Of a DNA stretch of 64,000 nt, positions 18,208-29,668 are shown in pieces. Both the position numbers and the translations under genes were made by a program. The notes under the pieces are model-generated. The model had not been told where the DNA came from. It saw nothing but the letters and a program-made list of their open reading frames with translations, and did no database searches. The DNA is from Triatoma infestans. Its lineage: Eukaryota; Arthropoda; Insecta; Hemiptera; Reduviidae. The DNA lies in contig JAAEAF010000208.1 of NCBI GenBank assembly GCA_011037195.1, positions 1 through 64,000 on the forward strand, written 5' to 3'. Numbering within the stretch: position 1 is the stretch's first letter; each line of letters starts with the position of its first letter.

Positions 18208-19480
18208 TTTACTTCCGTATAAAAAAAAAACCTAGTAGGAACGTGGGAGACAGGACGTGTTTAAATGTATTGCGGGGATTATGTCGCAAAATAGGTTAAT
18301 TGTCATACAAGATTTGATTTATTTATTAAACAGGATCAAATAAAAAAAATACATGGAAATTGACTATGACTAATACAACAGATACAGAAATAAAGTACTA
18401 TACAACATTTTTTTTTGTTAATAAACTTTTTTATTGTTCATTTGAAGTGAGTAGAAAGATAATAAACTGTCTTGTGGTTATTTTTTTTGTTTTTTCTTTA
18501 TAAAGTTAAACAAACCAGAAAATTGGGAAAAATTAATGAAAAGTTGGTGAGATCAAAAGAAATTGAAAGCTTGAAATAGTATAGAATAAGTAGTTTACTT
18601 TTATACCATTAAGGTATAATATTTAACCTAAGGCTCTTTTAATAGATCAAAGTAAATCCCACACAACTTTCTAAAAGTTTCATCATAATTACGACAATAA
18701 AAAGTAAACAAGAGGGGCAAAAAAATCAGTTTAATTATGGAAGTAATTTGTTTAGGCTCATTAGGAGGAATAATTTTTTTCTTATTTTAATCTCTCTCAT
18801 TGGGATTAATTAATTTTAATTAATTAATCCAAGTTTGAAAAAAACAACTAAAAAATACTTTTCAGATTTATTCATTGGAAAAAAAATATCTGTGGTGAAA
18901 CACTCCTGACAAATTTTCTTAAACTTGAAGTGAATAATTGGGCGTGCCACACAAAAAAGGTGGTTAGGGCAGCGCATTCTATGTCTCAACTACTAAAGAT
19001 TGTTAAAATTTAAACCTAACTGACGAATCTCTCAGAACCCCCTTACCGATAAAATAATTTCTCCTGAAAAGTGACAGTTAACATTCATTCCGCCCTTAAA
19101 GAAAATCTGTTCGTTTTCGAGAAAACTCTGAAGGACCTATTCTATAAAGTAGCACTTCCGGTTAACCAATTGTCTTCAAATTTGAAATTCTATCAGCACT
19201 GCTCACAGCAGTCAACAACAGTGTGCTTTCGTGATTAAATATTGCTCCTATAATCAAATAAAAGTTATGGAAAATAATAAGATAGTATAGGTAATTAATT
19301 ATCAATGTAAATTTCTTCCAAAAACGTACTTTAAGTTACATAACTCCACTTGTTTGATGTTTCCATTTTTAAAAGGAACAATAAATAAAACGTCTATTAA
19401 AAGTGGAAAACCGACATGTAACCTTACCACAACCCTCTCCTAACCTAGTCCCCCTTGTTCCTAACAAAACACTTCTAAAA
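18208..19480. other. AT-rich stretch with family B fragments
   Basis: Family B pieces occur at 18885-18920 (terminal motif) and 19020-19175 (GTAGCACTTCCGGTTAACC). No gene was recognised. Confidence 0.5.
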
Positions 19481-19481
19481 A

Positions 19482-19622
19482 CAGTGTATTGCACAGTTTT
19501 AACAAAACATCCTGATGATGGGGAACGCCCTAAACGGTCGATGACCACAAAAAGAAGCAGGCTGTCCCGGAAAATATCTCTGATGCTTTACAGCTCTGCG
19601 GAACCAACCACAACAACTAGGA
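19482..19622 (+). mobile_element. Hammerhead retroelement, degenerate copy
   Basis: A plus-oriented unit with CATCCTGATGATGG, GATGACCACAAAAAGAAGC, AGCTCTGCGGAACCAACC and an ACAAC tail. The ribozyme core is damaged (TAAACGGTC replaces GAAACCGGTC). The upstream end is truncated or diverged and no clear target duplication was seen. Confidence 0.75.
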
Positions 19623-19639
19623 ATATTATATAGGTGGTG

Positions 19640-19912
19640 AAAAATATATACTGTACTGAGATGGTATTTGAGAGGAAAGCTTAACTTTACTGACCCTCCA
19701 GAATACTTCAAAAAATTGAAGTTTAAAGAAAATCTTTGTAGCCGTTTTTGAGAAAATTGCGACTAAAAAATTCGGTACCAGACCATTCGCTAATATTTTT
19801 TTCTTACTCAAGTGACTATAAAACATGTATTTCCTGTGAATACTTCCAACTTAAAAAAAGGTGCCATGATCGTTATAAATCCTCCTCTTATAAAAGGAAG
19901 AGAAAGTAAACA
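19640..19912 (-). repeat. Dispersed repeat family B, inverted copy
   Basis: It contains GTTTAAAGAAAATCTTTG, the diverged block TTTTTGAGAAAATTGCGAC, CATGTATTTCCTGTG and the end GGAAGAGAAAGTAAAC, matching reversed family B order. Confidence 0.6.
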
Positions 19913-20279
19913 ATCCATAATAAAGTTCTACCAAACAGATTCCTATTTTTAGCAGATTTGTTCTACGTGATAAACTTCCGCGCGATCCATCTGCAGTAAA
20001 GCCAATAAAACATTCTCTTTGTAATGTGCAGAAAAAAGGATGGGTTCACTATAAAACTTAGTTTCCATACTATTTCTATGCGGAAGTTGGTGGGAAAAAT
20101 CTGATGTATGAAACAAACTCGCACAAATTTCTCTCGTTGCAATGATTACAAAATAATAATTGACAAATTTGCTTAAAAATGAGAAATTAGTAAAAACATT
20201 TGGATGGATCAAAGTGGTGGGGAGGTTAGTAGGGCATAAAAGTAGGCCTATGAATGGTGAGTATATCATTTATCAGTGA

Positions 20280-20598
20280 TGACAAATCTTTGAGCTAAGT
20301 GTATCAAAATTTGGAAAAATCGAAACCGAGTAAAGTTGACTGACTGCACTTCCGAAATATTCATCTCTGATGAAGTAGTACTTAAACGGAATACTAAGTT
20401 TGAAGTTCCTGTGACTTCTCCTTTTTGAGATATCCTGTTAATGGACATTCAGACCATTCGCTAAAAACATTTGTTTAGCATTTTCGTTTTCATGGTACTT
20501 CAAAACATGTATTTCCAGTGTAAAAGTCAATTTAGCAAAAAATCTGGAACGATCCCAATATTTTCTCATACCAGGAGTAGGTAAGAGAAAGTAAAAAT
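20280..20598 (-). repeat. Dispersed repeat family B, inverted copy
   Basis: Reversed blocks include TGACTGCACTTCCG, CAGACCATTCGCTAAAAAC, CATGTATTTCCAGTG, AATCTGGAACGATCCC and the end GTAAGAGAAAGTAA. Confidence 0.6.
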
Positions 20599-20599
20599 T

Positions 20600-21600
20600 A
20601 CATCAGAACTCTGAGATACTGAAAAAAATGTGGCGTGAGTGTTGTGTACAAGATTTTCCTTATAAAGCAAATACTATTTCAAAATCTGAAACAGTATAAA
20701 GATAAATTGCATATTTCAAAACTTTTTTTTTAATTTATAGGTTCTATTTTTGTGGGCCAATTATAATTATAATAATAATAATAATAATTTAGAAAAACAT
20801 TAATTACAAGAATTTAAGCAACTATTACAAAAATACTAACAATAAAACACTCTGATAATTTACCAGCTATTAAATGTGAAGGCAGTGTGGCGCCAAGTAC
20901 TTGGCAACTTGGAAACCGGTTGAAGTTTTACCATTGAAACAGGTTCATATATTGATTTAATACTGTTACTTAAGGCATGCAGTTCCTGCATTTCACTTCA
21001 ATCACTCATCCTGTTTCTGGATTTATTTTTTAAATCGTAATCATTCTTACTTCCGGTTGTCTGGATCTCGACTAGATTTGTTAAACTATAACATGAACTA
21101 TAAAAAAAGAAAAAGAAAAAAAAGCCAGCTGTAAAATACTTACACAACTTTCTTTTACACCAATTATTATATTTTTAATTGACAAGTTATCTTCGCATTC
21201 ATTTTTAACAGCTCGTTAAAAATCGTTGGCTTGACGTACAAAACTTACACATTAGTGGGGAGAACTTTACTAATGCATCGTAGCAGGCACCAGGATGGCG
21301 CTTCGATCAGTCCACTCAGCATAATTTATATTGACATTTTAAAATCAACTTCAGAGTCACCCAGAACCCGTCTAGGAAATCATTTGTACCAGGAAAAGTG
21401 TTTCAAATTAAAGAAATAGGATTAGACTATTAGCATGCCAATCTTTCCAGCCTTTTTCGAGAATTTTTTTTAGATAATCTCAGAAAACAATTCAGTAATG
21501 TGGAACTTTCGCTGAAACTGATTTTCTTCAAATCCTTGAATTTCAGCAATGCATTTAATTATATCTGTAGATTATATAGGAGAAATAGCAACAAAACAAA
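20600..21600. other. AT-rich stretch without recognised gene
   Basis: It holds a short (AAT)n run near 20765-20790 and a diverged family B fragment near 21440-21540. No coding evidence. Confidence 0.5.
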
Positions 21601-21604
21601 ATTT

Positions 21605-21726
21605 TTACTTTCTCTTAATCCTACTAAGAGGAAGTGTTGCGATCATGCGGATTTTTGAAATTGAGTTTATACCGGAAATACATGTTCCCTAAAGACAAAA
21701 AAATATTGTTTTTGGCGAATCGTCTG

Positions 21727-21781
<55 letters not shown>

Positions 21782-22420
21782 CCTTAGCAGAATATATAAA
21801 AAATAAAAAGTCGCAAAAACTAGTATTCTAAAGTATGTATGTATGTATGTGTGTGTGTGTGTGTGTGTGTTTTTGTTAAAAAATAAAAAGTCGCAGGAAG
21901 TTCAAACTTATTACCACCGCATCGGACACTGAGATTTCGGACAATATTCATCGACCGGAAGTGTGACTTTACTGAATGGTCTTTCTAGTTTTTCGATTTT
22001 TCTCAAAAACGGTTCCAAATGTGTTTTCTTCAAATTCGTATACTGTCAACACATATAAATACCAAACACTTTTATTTGAAACATTTACCTTGGAAAACTG
22101 AATTTTTGGGGGTTTCTGGGGGAACAGTAGCGTTATGCATTCCCCTAAAGTACCACTTCGGTAAAATATATGATTTTACTACCTATATCATATTAATATA
22201 TAGTAGAAGCATAGATAGAATTCCAAATGTGAAGAAAATCAATTAACCGGAAGTGTGATTTTACAGAATTAGAGATTTTTGGAAAACGGTTACGAAGGTT
22301 TTCTTTAAACTTGGAATGCTTGCTGCCTAGAGGGAAACTTATTAGTTTTATTTGAAACATTGATCTGAAAACATTGATTTTAGAGGGGTGTTGGAGGTTT
22401 GTCAGTAAGTAAACTTCCAC
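21605..22420 (+). repeat. Longest family B copy
   Basis: It runs from TTACTTTCTCTTAATCC and ACTAAGAGGAAGTGTTGCGA through GGCGAATCGTCTGTATG, TA/TG microsatellites, AAGTCGCAGGAAGTTCAAAC, two ACCGGAAGTGTGA modules (about 21955 and 22245) and TTTTATTTGAAACATT blocks. It shows the full block order of the family, including two successive copies of the ACCGGAAGTG...AAACTTGG...TTTGAAACATT module. No long open frame exists. Confidence 0.7.
21727..21872. repeat. Compound (TA)n(TG)n and (TATG)n(TG)n microsatellites
   Basis: TA then TG runs at 21729-21781 and TATG then TG runs at 21833-21870, at the place where the family B copy near 1.8 kb carries a TG run. Confidence 0.93.
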
Positions 22421-24097
22421 AAGCTTTCTTGGTTATGACATACAGCACTCCACATAAGACCGCTCAAGTATACAAATCCCCACAACCATATTTATGGCCA
22501 GCCAATCTAAACATTGTTACGTTGCAATTTTAAAGACAATTTCTTAATAAAATTGTATTAATGCATGAATTGTAAGAGCAAATCATATGAGTGTTTCGTA
22601 TCAGCTCTTTTTTTCTTATTGAAGTTATAATTCTGATTGATAATAATAATGAAACCAATGTTTAATGAAAAAACGCTGCTGAAGGTTTCAAAAAAAAAAA
22701 GGTTGAGGGAGAAATGTATTACTAATGACTCCAACTGATGGGTTTGCATGATGATTGACTATCTAAACAAAGCAAGAGAATAAATCATCCATCATCACTT
22801 GGCCCAGCATATGTGTTTGATTTTAAACTAAAGTCAATAAAAAATATAATTATAAATCCTGCAACTTAACATGTGGAAATCAAAAAAAGAGCAATTTTAT
22901 TTAAATTTAACATTAAGGAACAAATAGCATTGTTAAGGCAATTTTCTGAAAAAGTGTTATCACTGGAAATACGAAATACTCCAGGTTATTGATGAAAATA
23001 CTTTTCGCGCATAATCTACAAATGTATTTTTTATATTTGAACAAAATATGTCAAAAAGGAACAATCACAACTGGAATATAGTTCGGTCAAAATCCGATAA
23101 CCGAATAAAGTGCGACTCCTTACTAACTTTTTTCTATCAGTTTTTCATTTTGGAAATTGGATAGTATTTTTTTTTTAAATCTGGTGTGAAACACTCACAC
23201 GACTTTCATTAACTTGGCCTCGGAATTGTTTATTATAAATGTATTATTCGAATTATAATTTTTGTTGATTAAAACGATTTTTAAACTTTATCTTTTCGAA
23301 CACATATTTTTAGTGTATTGTTTTATTTTTTCGCCGATAGAGAAAAAATGCAGACCACCCACCTTTTCGCTACTTATTTATGGTGAAATTATGCAAAAAC
23401 CGGATAGGAAAAATGGCAGCTAAATCTAATAATTATTACATTCATAAGAGTAAAAAATTAAAAGTAGATTTTCCTATGCGGACAATGTAATTTGCTGCAG
23501 TATCACTTGTCGTTTGTAACACAATAATGCCGTGAAATGGACGTATTTTGTAGTTCAGTTTAATATACCCCTTTACTTGAAGCCCATAAACAGAGAGATT
23601 AATGTTAAAATTCATTTATATAATTCCAGTTTTCTATTTACCCCTTTCTCTATTTGTCTAGCCTCCAGGTTTATTGGAGGAACACAATCCTTGTTTTCGT
23701 TTTGTTTATATTTACTGTACAACATCCTTGACTTGAAAACTTCACGAAGCAGTTACTTTGCAAAGGAAATAAGCTGTTTTTTTATTTGCTTGCTCTTTAG
23801 CTATTTCACATATTCTAATAATACCTTTCCTGTTTCCGTATTCGGTAGAAAGTAGTTTTACATCCTGGAAGTACTTTCATTGCACTTTTTCTGTCTATTT
23901 TTATTCTATTATCAAAATATTTTTTTATTTACCATTCGATATTTAAAAAAAAACTACTAAAAAAGACTTGCTATTATAGAAAACCTGCCTACAATTTCCT
24001 GTGAGAAAATGACATAAATGTAAATTTCTTTTTAAAATTACATAAAGAAGTTTTTCATTTACTATAAAAAAAAAAAAAAATCGGAAGTGACAAGACC
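22421..24097. other. AT-rich stretch without recognised gene
   Basis: Family B terminal motifs lie at about 22575-22605 and 23180-23210. A 107-codon plus frame at 23532-23855 is compositionally AT-driven and shows no domain. Confidence 0.5.
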
Positions 24098-24147
24098 TTC
24101 TCTCACTGTAGTTCTCTCACTGTAATTCTCTCACTGTAATTCTCTTA
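24098..24147 (+). repeat. 14-bp tandem repeat
   Basis: TTCTCTCACTGTAA is repeated three times (first copy ends in G) plus a partial fourth copy. Confidence 0.93.
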
Positions 24148-24547
24148 ATTCAAATTTCCTTCAAACTCCGAACTTTTAATGATTATATTTAAGTTGCCTT
24201 CAAGAATTTACAGCTCAGGTACTGACAAAATAATGAATCAACAAAGAGAGTAGAGTGAGGATGATTTTTAACTATGTTTTAAATTTTAAAATTGTTATAC
24301 AATCAGGATCATCAGTTCCCGAACTTGATGAGAGGCGACTGACAGGATGGAGGAAAAACTGAAACTGGTCAGAATTAAAGAAAAAGTGACCATGCAATCA
24401 CATTTAAAATCTTATTATTTTTCTGCATTACGGATCAACCACCTATTAAAATTTTTCCCAATCTATTTAATAATTAAAATATGTTTAAACCTTATTGAAA
24501 TATGATATAATGATGATAATTGTCAAGGCATGGTGACATGAAGTTGC

Positions 24548-25080
24548 TGACATACAAAGTACTTTCCTCTTCTTACTCCGTAGTAAAGAGGAAAAATTGC
24601 AATCGTATCAAATTTTCGAAATTGAGTACACAGGTATTGCGTTTAGGTACATCACTTTCACTATAGATACTATTTACACACATGAATATCTATCACTTTT
24701 AATGAGTATCAACTTTTGTTTGAGCTTTTGTTTGAAACATTTTCCCGGGAAAATTGAATTTTTGTTGGGTTTTTGGGGAACAGTAACTAACGTTAAGCTT
24801 CCCTATAAAGTACCACGCCAATACAATATATGGTTCTACCACTTATATAATACTGATATTCATTAGAACCATTGCTAGAATTCCAAATTTGAAGAAAATC
24901 GGTCAACCGGAAGTGAAGGTTCAACAGAATAGGTTTTTGAGGTCTTTTTTTTTTATTTTTCCGAAATCTGCTGTAACATTTTTCCATTAAACTTGGGTCT
25001 GCTGACTGCATCAAATATACTGCACCAAATAGTATCACTTTTATTTTAATTATCAAAAAAAAATGGATTTTGGTTGGTTG
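24548..25080 (+). repeat. Dispersed repeat family B, copy
   Basis: Blocks ATTGCAATCGTATCAAAT, TCGAAATTGAGTACAC, GAAAATCGGTCAACCGGAAG and TTTTCCATTAAACTTGG in family order. Confidence 0.6.
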
Positions 25081-25619
25081 TACGTAACTTTTGCTGTTAA
25101 ATTTCAAATGTTATATATTATGCAGTTGGTTCAATGTTATGAAGCGCTCAACTGGACTATAATATGATCACTTGTATACCTACCAAGATTGGTTGATTGC
25201 ATTTCTCCTACCCACCACCTCTATATTAGGAGAAATGCGTAAAGTTGGAGTTTAGAGAGAATTTGTCATTTCCTATATAATTGTACTAACAGAGGTAAGA
25301 GAAATTTGAGTGACTTTTTCACAACATAGTTTCAACAGTTTAATGTGAAATCTTTTCTTCAAACTTAAAAGTTTTACTAAACATTTTGTTGCCATAACAA
25401 CATAAATGTAAGTTGGAGAATTGCATATTTTAAGTATTTGACAATACTGACACTAGCTAGCGCTTCTTAATAAAACATTTTTTTTTCTCATTTATTTGTA
25501 ATATACATCGGTTTATAAATACAATAGTAAATGTGCGGAAAGGTACAAATCACCAGAGTCACTTGTATGGAGAACTTACCCAGCGATGAGACTCCATAAG
25601 AAGAAAAAAAACATATGGC

Positions 25620-26490
25620 TTTACTTAGTTATTCATTAGAAAGTCTCGAGGCCAGCGGCGTTTCAATCGTCTGGGAGGATTATCTGGAAGGGTAGAGGAA
25701 CTTAGTTGGCGTACGAAAGGATTAGGGTGAGCAGAGAGGGATAGATGGAACTTTTTGTATTTGGTTTTAGCAACTTCGTTTATGTAAGGAATATTGAGGT
25801 CTTGATGTAGTGTGAGATTAATACATAGAAGAGGGCATTGACAATTTTGGATTGGAATGACTGGATTTGGCGGGAATTGGAATTTTTGGTTGAACCCTTA
25901 GTTCAATAGCGTATGTCCACATAGGTTTGAGTAACACCAGGTAAATCAGTCTTTTATATTGTAGAGATAGTTTAGATCGTCTGCCGAGTAGTAGTGATAA
26001 TAGTTTAAATCGTCTGTTGAGGTCTTGTCTTTTTAGTCGTGTATGGGCGTTCCAGGTGAGCCATTTGTCGATGTATAACCCTAAGTAGCGTACATAGTCA
26101 GCAGTTGGAAGAGAAATACCATTAAAATATAGAGGGTGCAATGTAGTCCGTCTTAATGTAAAAGTAGTGTATTGGCATTTTGTCTCGTTAATTCTTATTC
26201 GCCATTTTTTGCACCAAGTTTCCAGTGAGTTTAAACGGCTTTGAAGATTTCTAAATGTGAATACGGGATCGTTATGCGGGGAGTGGATGGCAGTGTCATC
26301 TGCAAAAGTGGCGAGCAGTGTATGAGGGGAAGTGGGGATGTCAGCAGTGTATATAGTGTAGAGAAGAGGACCGAGAATGCTCCCTTGCGGGACGCCAGCT
26401 TGGATAGGATATATAGGAGAAATGGCCGAACCCTGAAATATCTGACCCAGAAATGGCTGACCCAGAAATGGACCCAGAAATGTCGGCCAG
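25620..26490 (-). pseudogene. Jockey-like LINE remnant: RT palm-thumb to C-terminus
   Basis: The minus-strand frame 25818-26576 encodes LINE reverse transcriptase: AGVPQGSILGPLLYTIYTAD, then TFADDTAIHS (catalytic Asp pair), SLETWCKKWRIRINETKC, VRYLGLYIDKWLTWN and LLKPMWTYAIEL. Two further frameshifts near 25885 and 25820 separate this from the usual C-terminal region (TLHQDLNIPYINEV, RRLKRRWPRDFL), which continues to about 25622. The sequence before AGVPQGS is not RT. It contains short repeats of CCAGAAATG (26440-26480), so the 5' breakpoint lies near 26430. The APE endonuclease and RT fingers are missing. The family resemblance is to Jockey-clade LINEs. Confidence 0.85.
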
Positions 26491-27400
26491 ACAAATAGGA
26501 ATTTAAGATTAGGAAATAGGTACTCGGTAGGACGCCCTTGAGCTTCCACAGTAATGAATAATTTGAAAATGCTCATGCCTACAGCTATTTTACTAATTAA
26601 TCAAAATAGATCATTACCATTAAACTTAATTAACTTAAAAACCTGCCCAAGTAATTGATGTAAGCAGTTACTTAGATAACGCTTGCACACGGTGAATTTA
26701 AGTTCTTCTTTACAAAAACTAAAAGTTCCAAATCCAGATCTTAACGGAGCCAAAAATATGTCTTTAAGAGAGAAATCATTTTTAGGTCAGTAGCCATTCC
26801 CATAGTTTTTCTGCAAATATTAGAGAATAAAATTCCTTTGTTTTCAACAAATCGAAAAGGAAAAATAAAGAAAATGAAAAATATTAAGCGATTAAATAAA
26901 ATAACGTTAACTCTTTACGACCTAACAATTTATATCGCCAGTAATAATACTAAATAGCATTTACATATGCAGATTATTCTTTCAAAAAGAAAAAATACAG
27001 TTTGGTTCTACATATTATATACATATATGTATGTATATATAACATTAGTACTTCATACGATGTATACTTTCAGTTTTTATGAGGTGAACTTTTATGACTC
27101 ACTAAGGAATTCTGGGCAACTTGACGTGCACTGGATTCTCAACGTATTCTCCTCATTTGACATGGAATATTCCAAAGTTATGCATAAATTCTACATAGTT
27201 CATTCAACTGTGAATATGTTGCAAAATATATTACTTTTTAAACAAAATATGTTTAATATTTTTTCAACTTTAAAATTGATAACCGTAGCTTTGTAAATTT
27301 GATTAGAATTTAACATGAGTTTTTTGCTTATAAGGAAATTCACAGTTCTCAAACGTAATTTATTAAATCTCGAATATAGATATCATCGCATGCAACGTAT
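26491..27400. other. AT-rich stretch without recognised gene
   Basis: The frame at 26967-27296 (109 codons) has no domain or signal I recognise and lies in AT-rich DNA. Confidence 0.5.
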
Positions 27401-27940
27401 TTTTTTTTTTTTTTGAAGGGGGGGCCAATGCACTGCGACCTTTCGATCTATTGTGCTCCCTGGGTGCCGCATGCATGAACATCCGTTATACAGAACCTCC
27501 ATCAGGTTCTGATCCCTAAGGAATCCTAGTAACCAGGCGGGCTCTAGGGAGGGTATATCCCCTTCCTGCACCTAGGTTCTTAAATCTTCTCTAAGTGGCA
27601 GCCTCGCACTCCGTTAGAAGATGTAATGGAGTTTCCTCTAACTCCCCGCAGAGTCTGCATGAACTGTAACTTTCCAAACCTTTCATAAGCTTCCAGCCAG
27701 GTGCCAGCTTCGTCAGGTGTCTTCTGAGTCGACAATGCCCCGTGAGGAAACTCGTAAGAACGCGGAGCTAGTTCTTACTCAAGTCGATGCAGGCCTCCGA
27801 TCTCCGTTGGTTATAATTTCCCAGGCAAATCATGGCTTGCCGCATATCGGGGAGGGCTTCCAGAGTTCAAACCTCTTTGCTACCGCCTCCTTCCTATGTT
27901 CTTCTAAGAGAAACTGGTCGCTGACCCCATGCGAGATGCA
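27401..27940 (-). pseudogene. LINE 3'-end remnant with zinc knuckle and poly(A)
   Basis: On the minus strand the decayed end of a LINE pol protein is visible. CRLCGELEETPLHLLTECEA (27600-27659) is a CX2C...HX4C knuckle of the sort that ends RNase H-bearing LINE proteins. It is preceded by fragments with stops. The 3' UTR ends in an A tract (T run 27401-27414). Its terminal GAGCACAATAGATC is shared with the LINE end at 29630-29665. Confidence 0.75.
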
Positions 27941-29125
27941 ATAATTAGATATCCTATTACTTTTTCTAACTGCTAAAAGAGAAAATGGGTCAAACATATC
28001 AGAAGGGTAAAACATGGCAATCTGTTTATGTACAACAAAGATATGCGACCATTCCACAACAATTTCTCTCCCAGTTTTCTCCAATTAGTTACAATTTTCT
28101 TTATACATGATATATCAGAATACATTTTAAAATTTCACCATCAACTGAAATAATTTTACTAGAAACTAGATTTATAAGTATTCTTGGGTGCTTGACGAGT
28201 GTAATACCGGATTTGCGTTTTGAAGCAAGTTCAGGCCGCCTTAGTTGTGTTGTTTGTACCAACATTCGTATCATTCCTTGTTTTAGGCCAACTTATGCTG
28301 CCATAATTGTAGTCAATTTTTAGCAATTTGTCTGTGTATGTAAATGACACACATTCCAACATAGAATCCAAGCCTGAGTGTCCAATTTCATGGAACCAAT
28401 CTGGTTTCGCATGGAGCGAAGTTCTAGTGCTCTAGTTTACTGTCACTAGTGATATTTTACATCTACGCCATAAAAATAAAAAAAGGACGAAGATATTTTT
28501 AATCACAAGTTGCAACAATTAAAATTTGTAAAACGTCTACTTATTAATAAAAAAAATAAATTATTCAATCTTGTTCATGTTATGTAACGTCTATGTTTGC
28601 TGCACTTTTACTAATTTAATTTGGCCCCAAAAAGCTGTACCTACATTAATACAAAAGTGAATATTTCATTAAAAAAAAATCAGTTTAGTCCAAGCTCATT
28701 TAATTAAATAAAAAAACAAATCTAAAGAGAAAGTGAAATAACGAAGTAAACATCGTATCATTCAAATTTTAGGCACATCAATAAAAACTATCAGAATGTG
28801 TTTTTTTCAATTTATGTATGCAATTTATTACTTTTAAAGTTTAAAATTAAGTTTAATGTAATAATGAACATGATACATTCTACTTAATAAATAAAAACAT
28901 ACTAGTATATCTGCAGTGTGGGCAATCACTCGATGTTGTAGACAATATCTCTGATGATTCATCAGAAAACCGACATGAGAGTATCATCGTTTCCATATCT
29001 TGTAACCATAACATACAACTTAGAAGAAAGTAAAAATTTGAGAAAATTAGATATGTTTGTGGAAAAAATTATAAATTAAAAGAAAATTTATCAACCGGAA
29101 GTCCGTAATATTCACAAATGAATGT
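27941..29125. other. AT-rich stretch without recognised gene
   Basis: Nothing is recognised apart from a weak family B trace near 29090-29105 (CAACCGGAAGTCCG). Confidence 0.5.
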
Positions 29126-29129
29126 AAAT

Positions 29130-29668
29130 ATGACGGTGTCAGAGCGTAGAAGAAAATAGAGTTGGCCGACAAAGGCGCAGTAATCCCGTTCCGTGGGACG
29201 GAAACTTTCTGTCGGATAAGTAACCAGTCTCTCCCTGAAGAGATGATGAAGCTAAGAGAACAGAGCTATAGAGAACCCTTCAAGGATTGAAGTAAGCACT
29301 CTGGGATCTTAAGACCCGAAAATGTCTGAGGCTATGGCATTGTAGAGTTTGAATAAAATTAGCCTAATTATGCTGACAAGTTTCTTCACGGATCGACTCA
29401 GTGGGCAAACTGAGCCGCACTTATAGATTCTGTGGGAAGATGAGGGAAATTTCCAGTTCACTTCCTGCGAGACTGAGCTATATCATCCAGAGAAGGGTTA
29501 GAAGCTTGGGTACATGCCGCGTATTGCAGGTCACAGGAGATATTCTTCCTAGAACTTTCCAAAATTTTGAAATTTCATATAGAAATAAACTTGAAAGGAG
29601 TTCCTGCAGTTTGAGAGTCTCAACCTTGTAACAATAGGGGGCACAATAGATCATTAAAATAAATAAAT
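29130..29668 (+). pseudogene. LINE C-terminal remnant (same 3' family as 27.4 kb)
   Basis: The plus strand reads LADKGAVIPFRGTETFC and ISNQSLPEEMMKLREQSYRE, the region just after the RNase H domain in many arthropod LINEs. A broken knuckle (YRFCGKMREISS) and DILPRTFQNFE follow. Stops and frameshifts are frequent. The 3' end GCACAATAGATC with an AAAT-rich tail matches the minus-strand LINE at 27.4 kb. Confidence 0.7.

Noticed and set aside
23532..23855. 107-codon plus-strand frame
   Set aside because: AT-driven composition, hydrophobic without clear membrane design, no splice or regulatory context.
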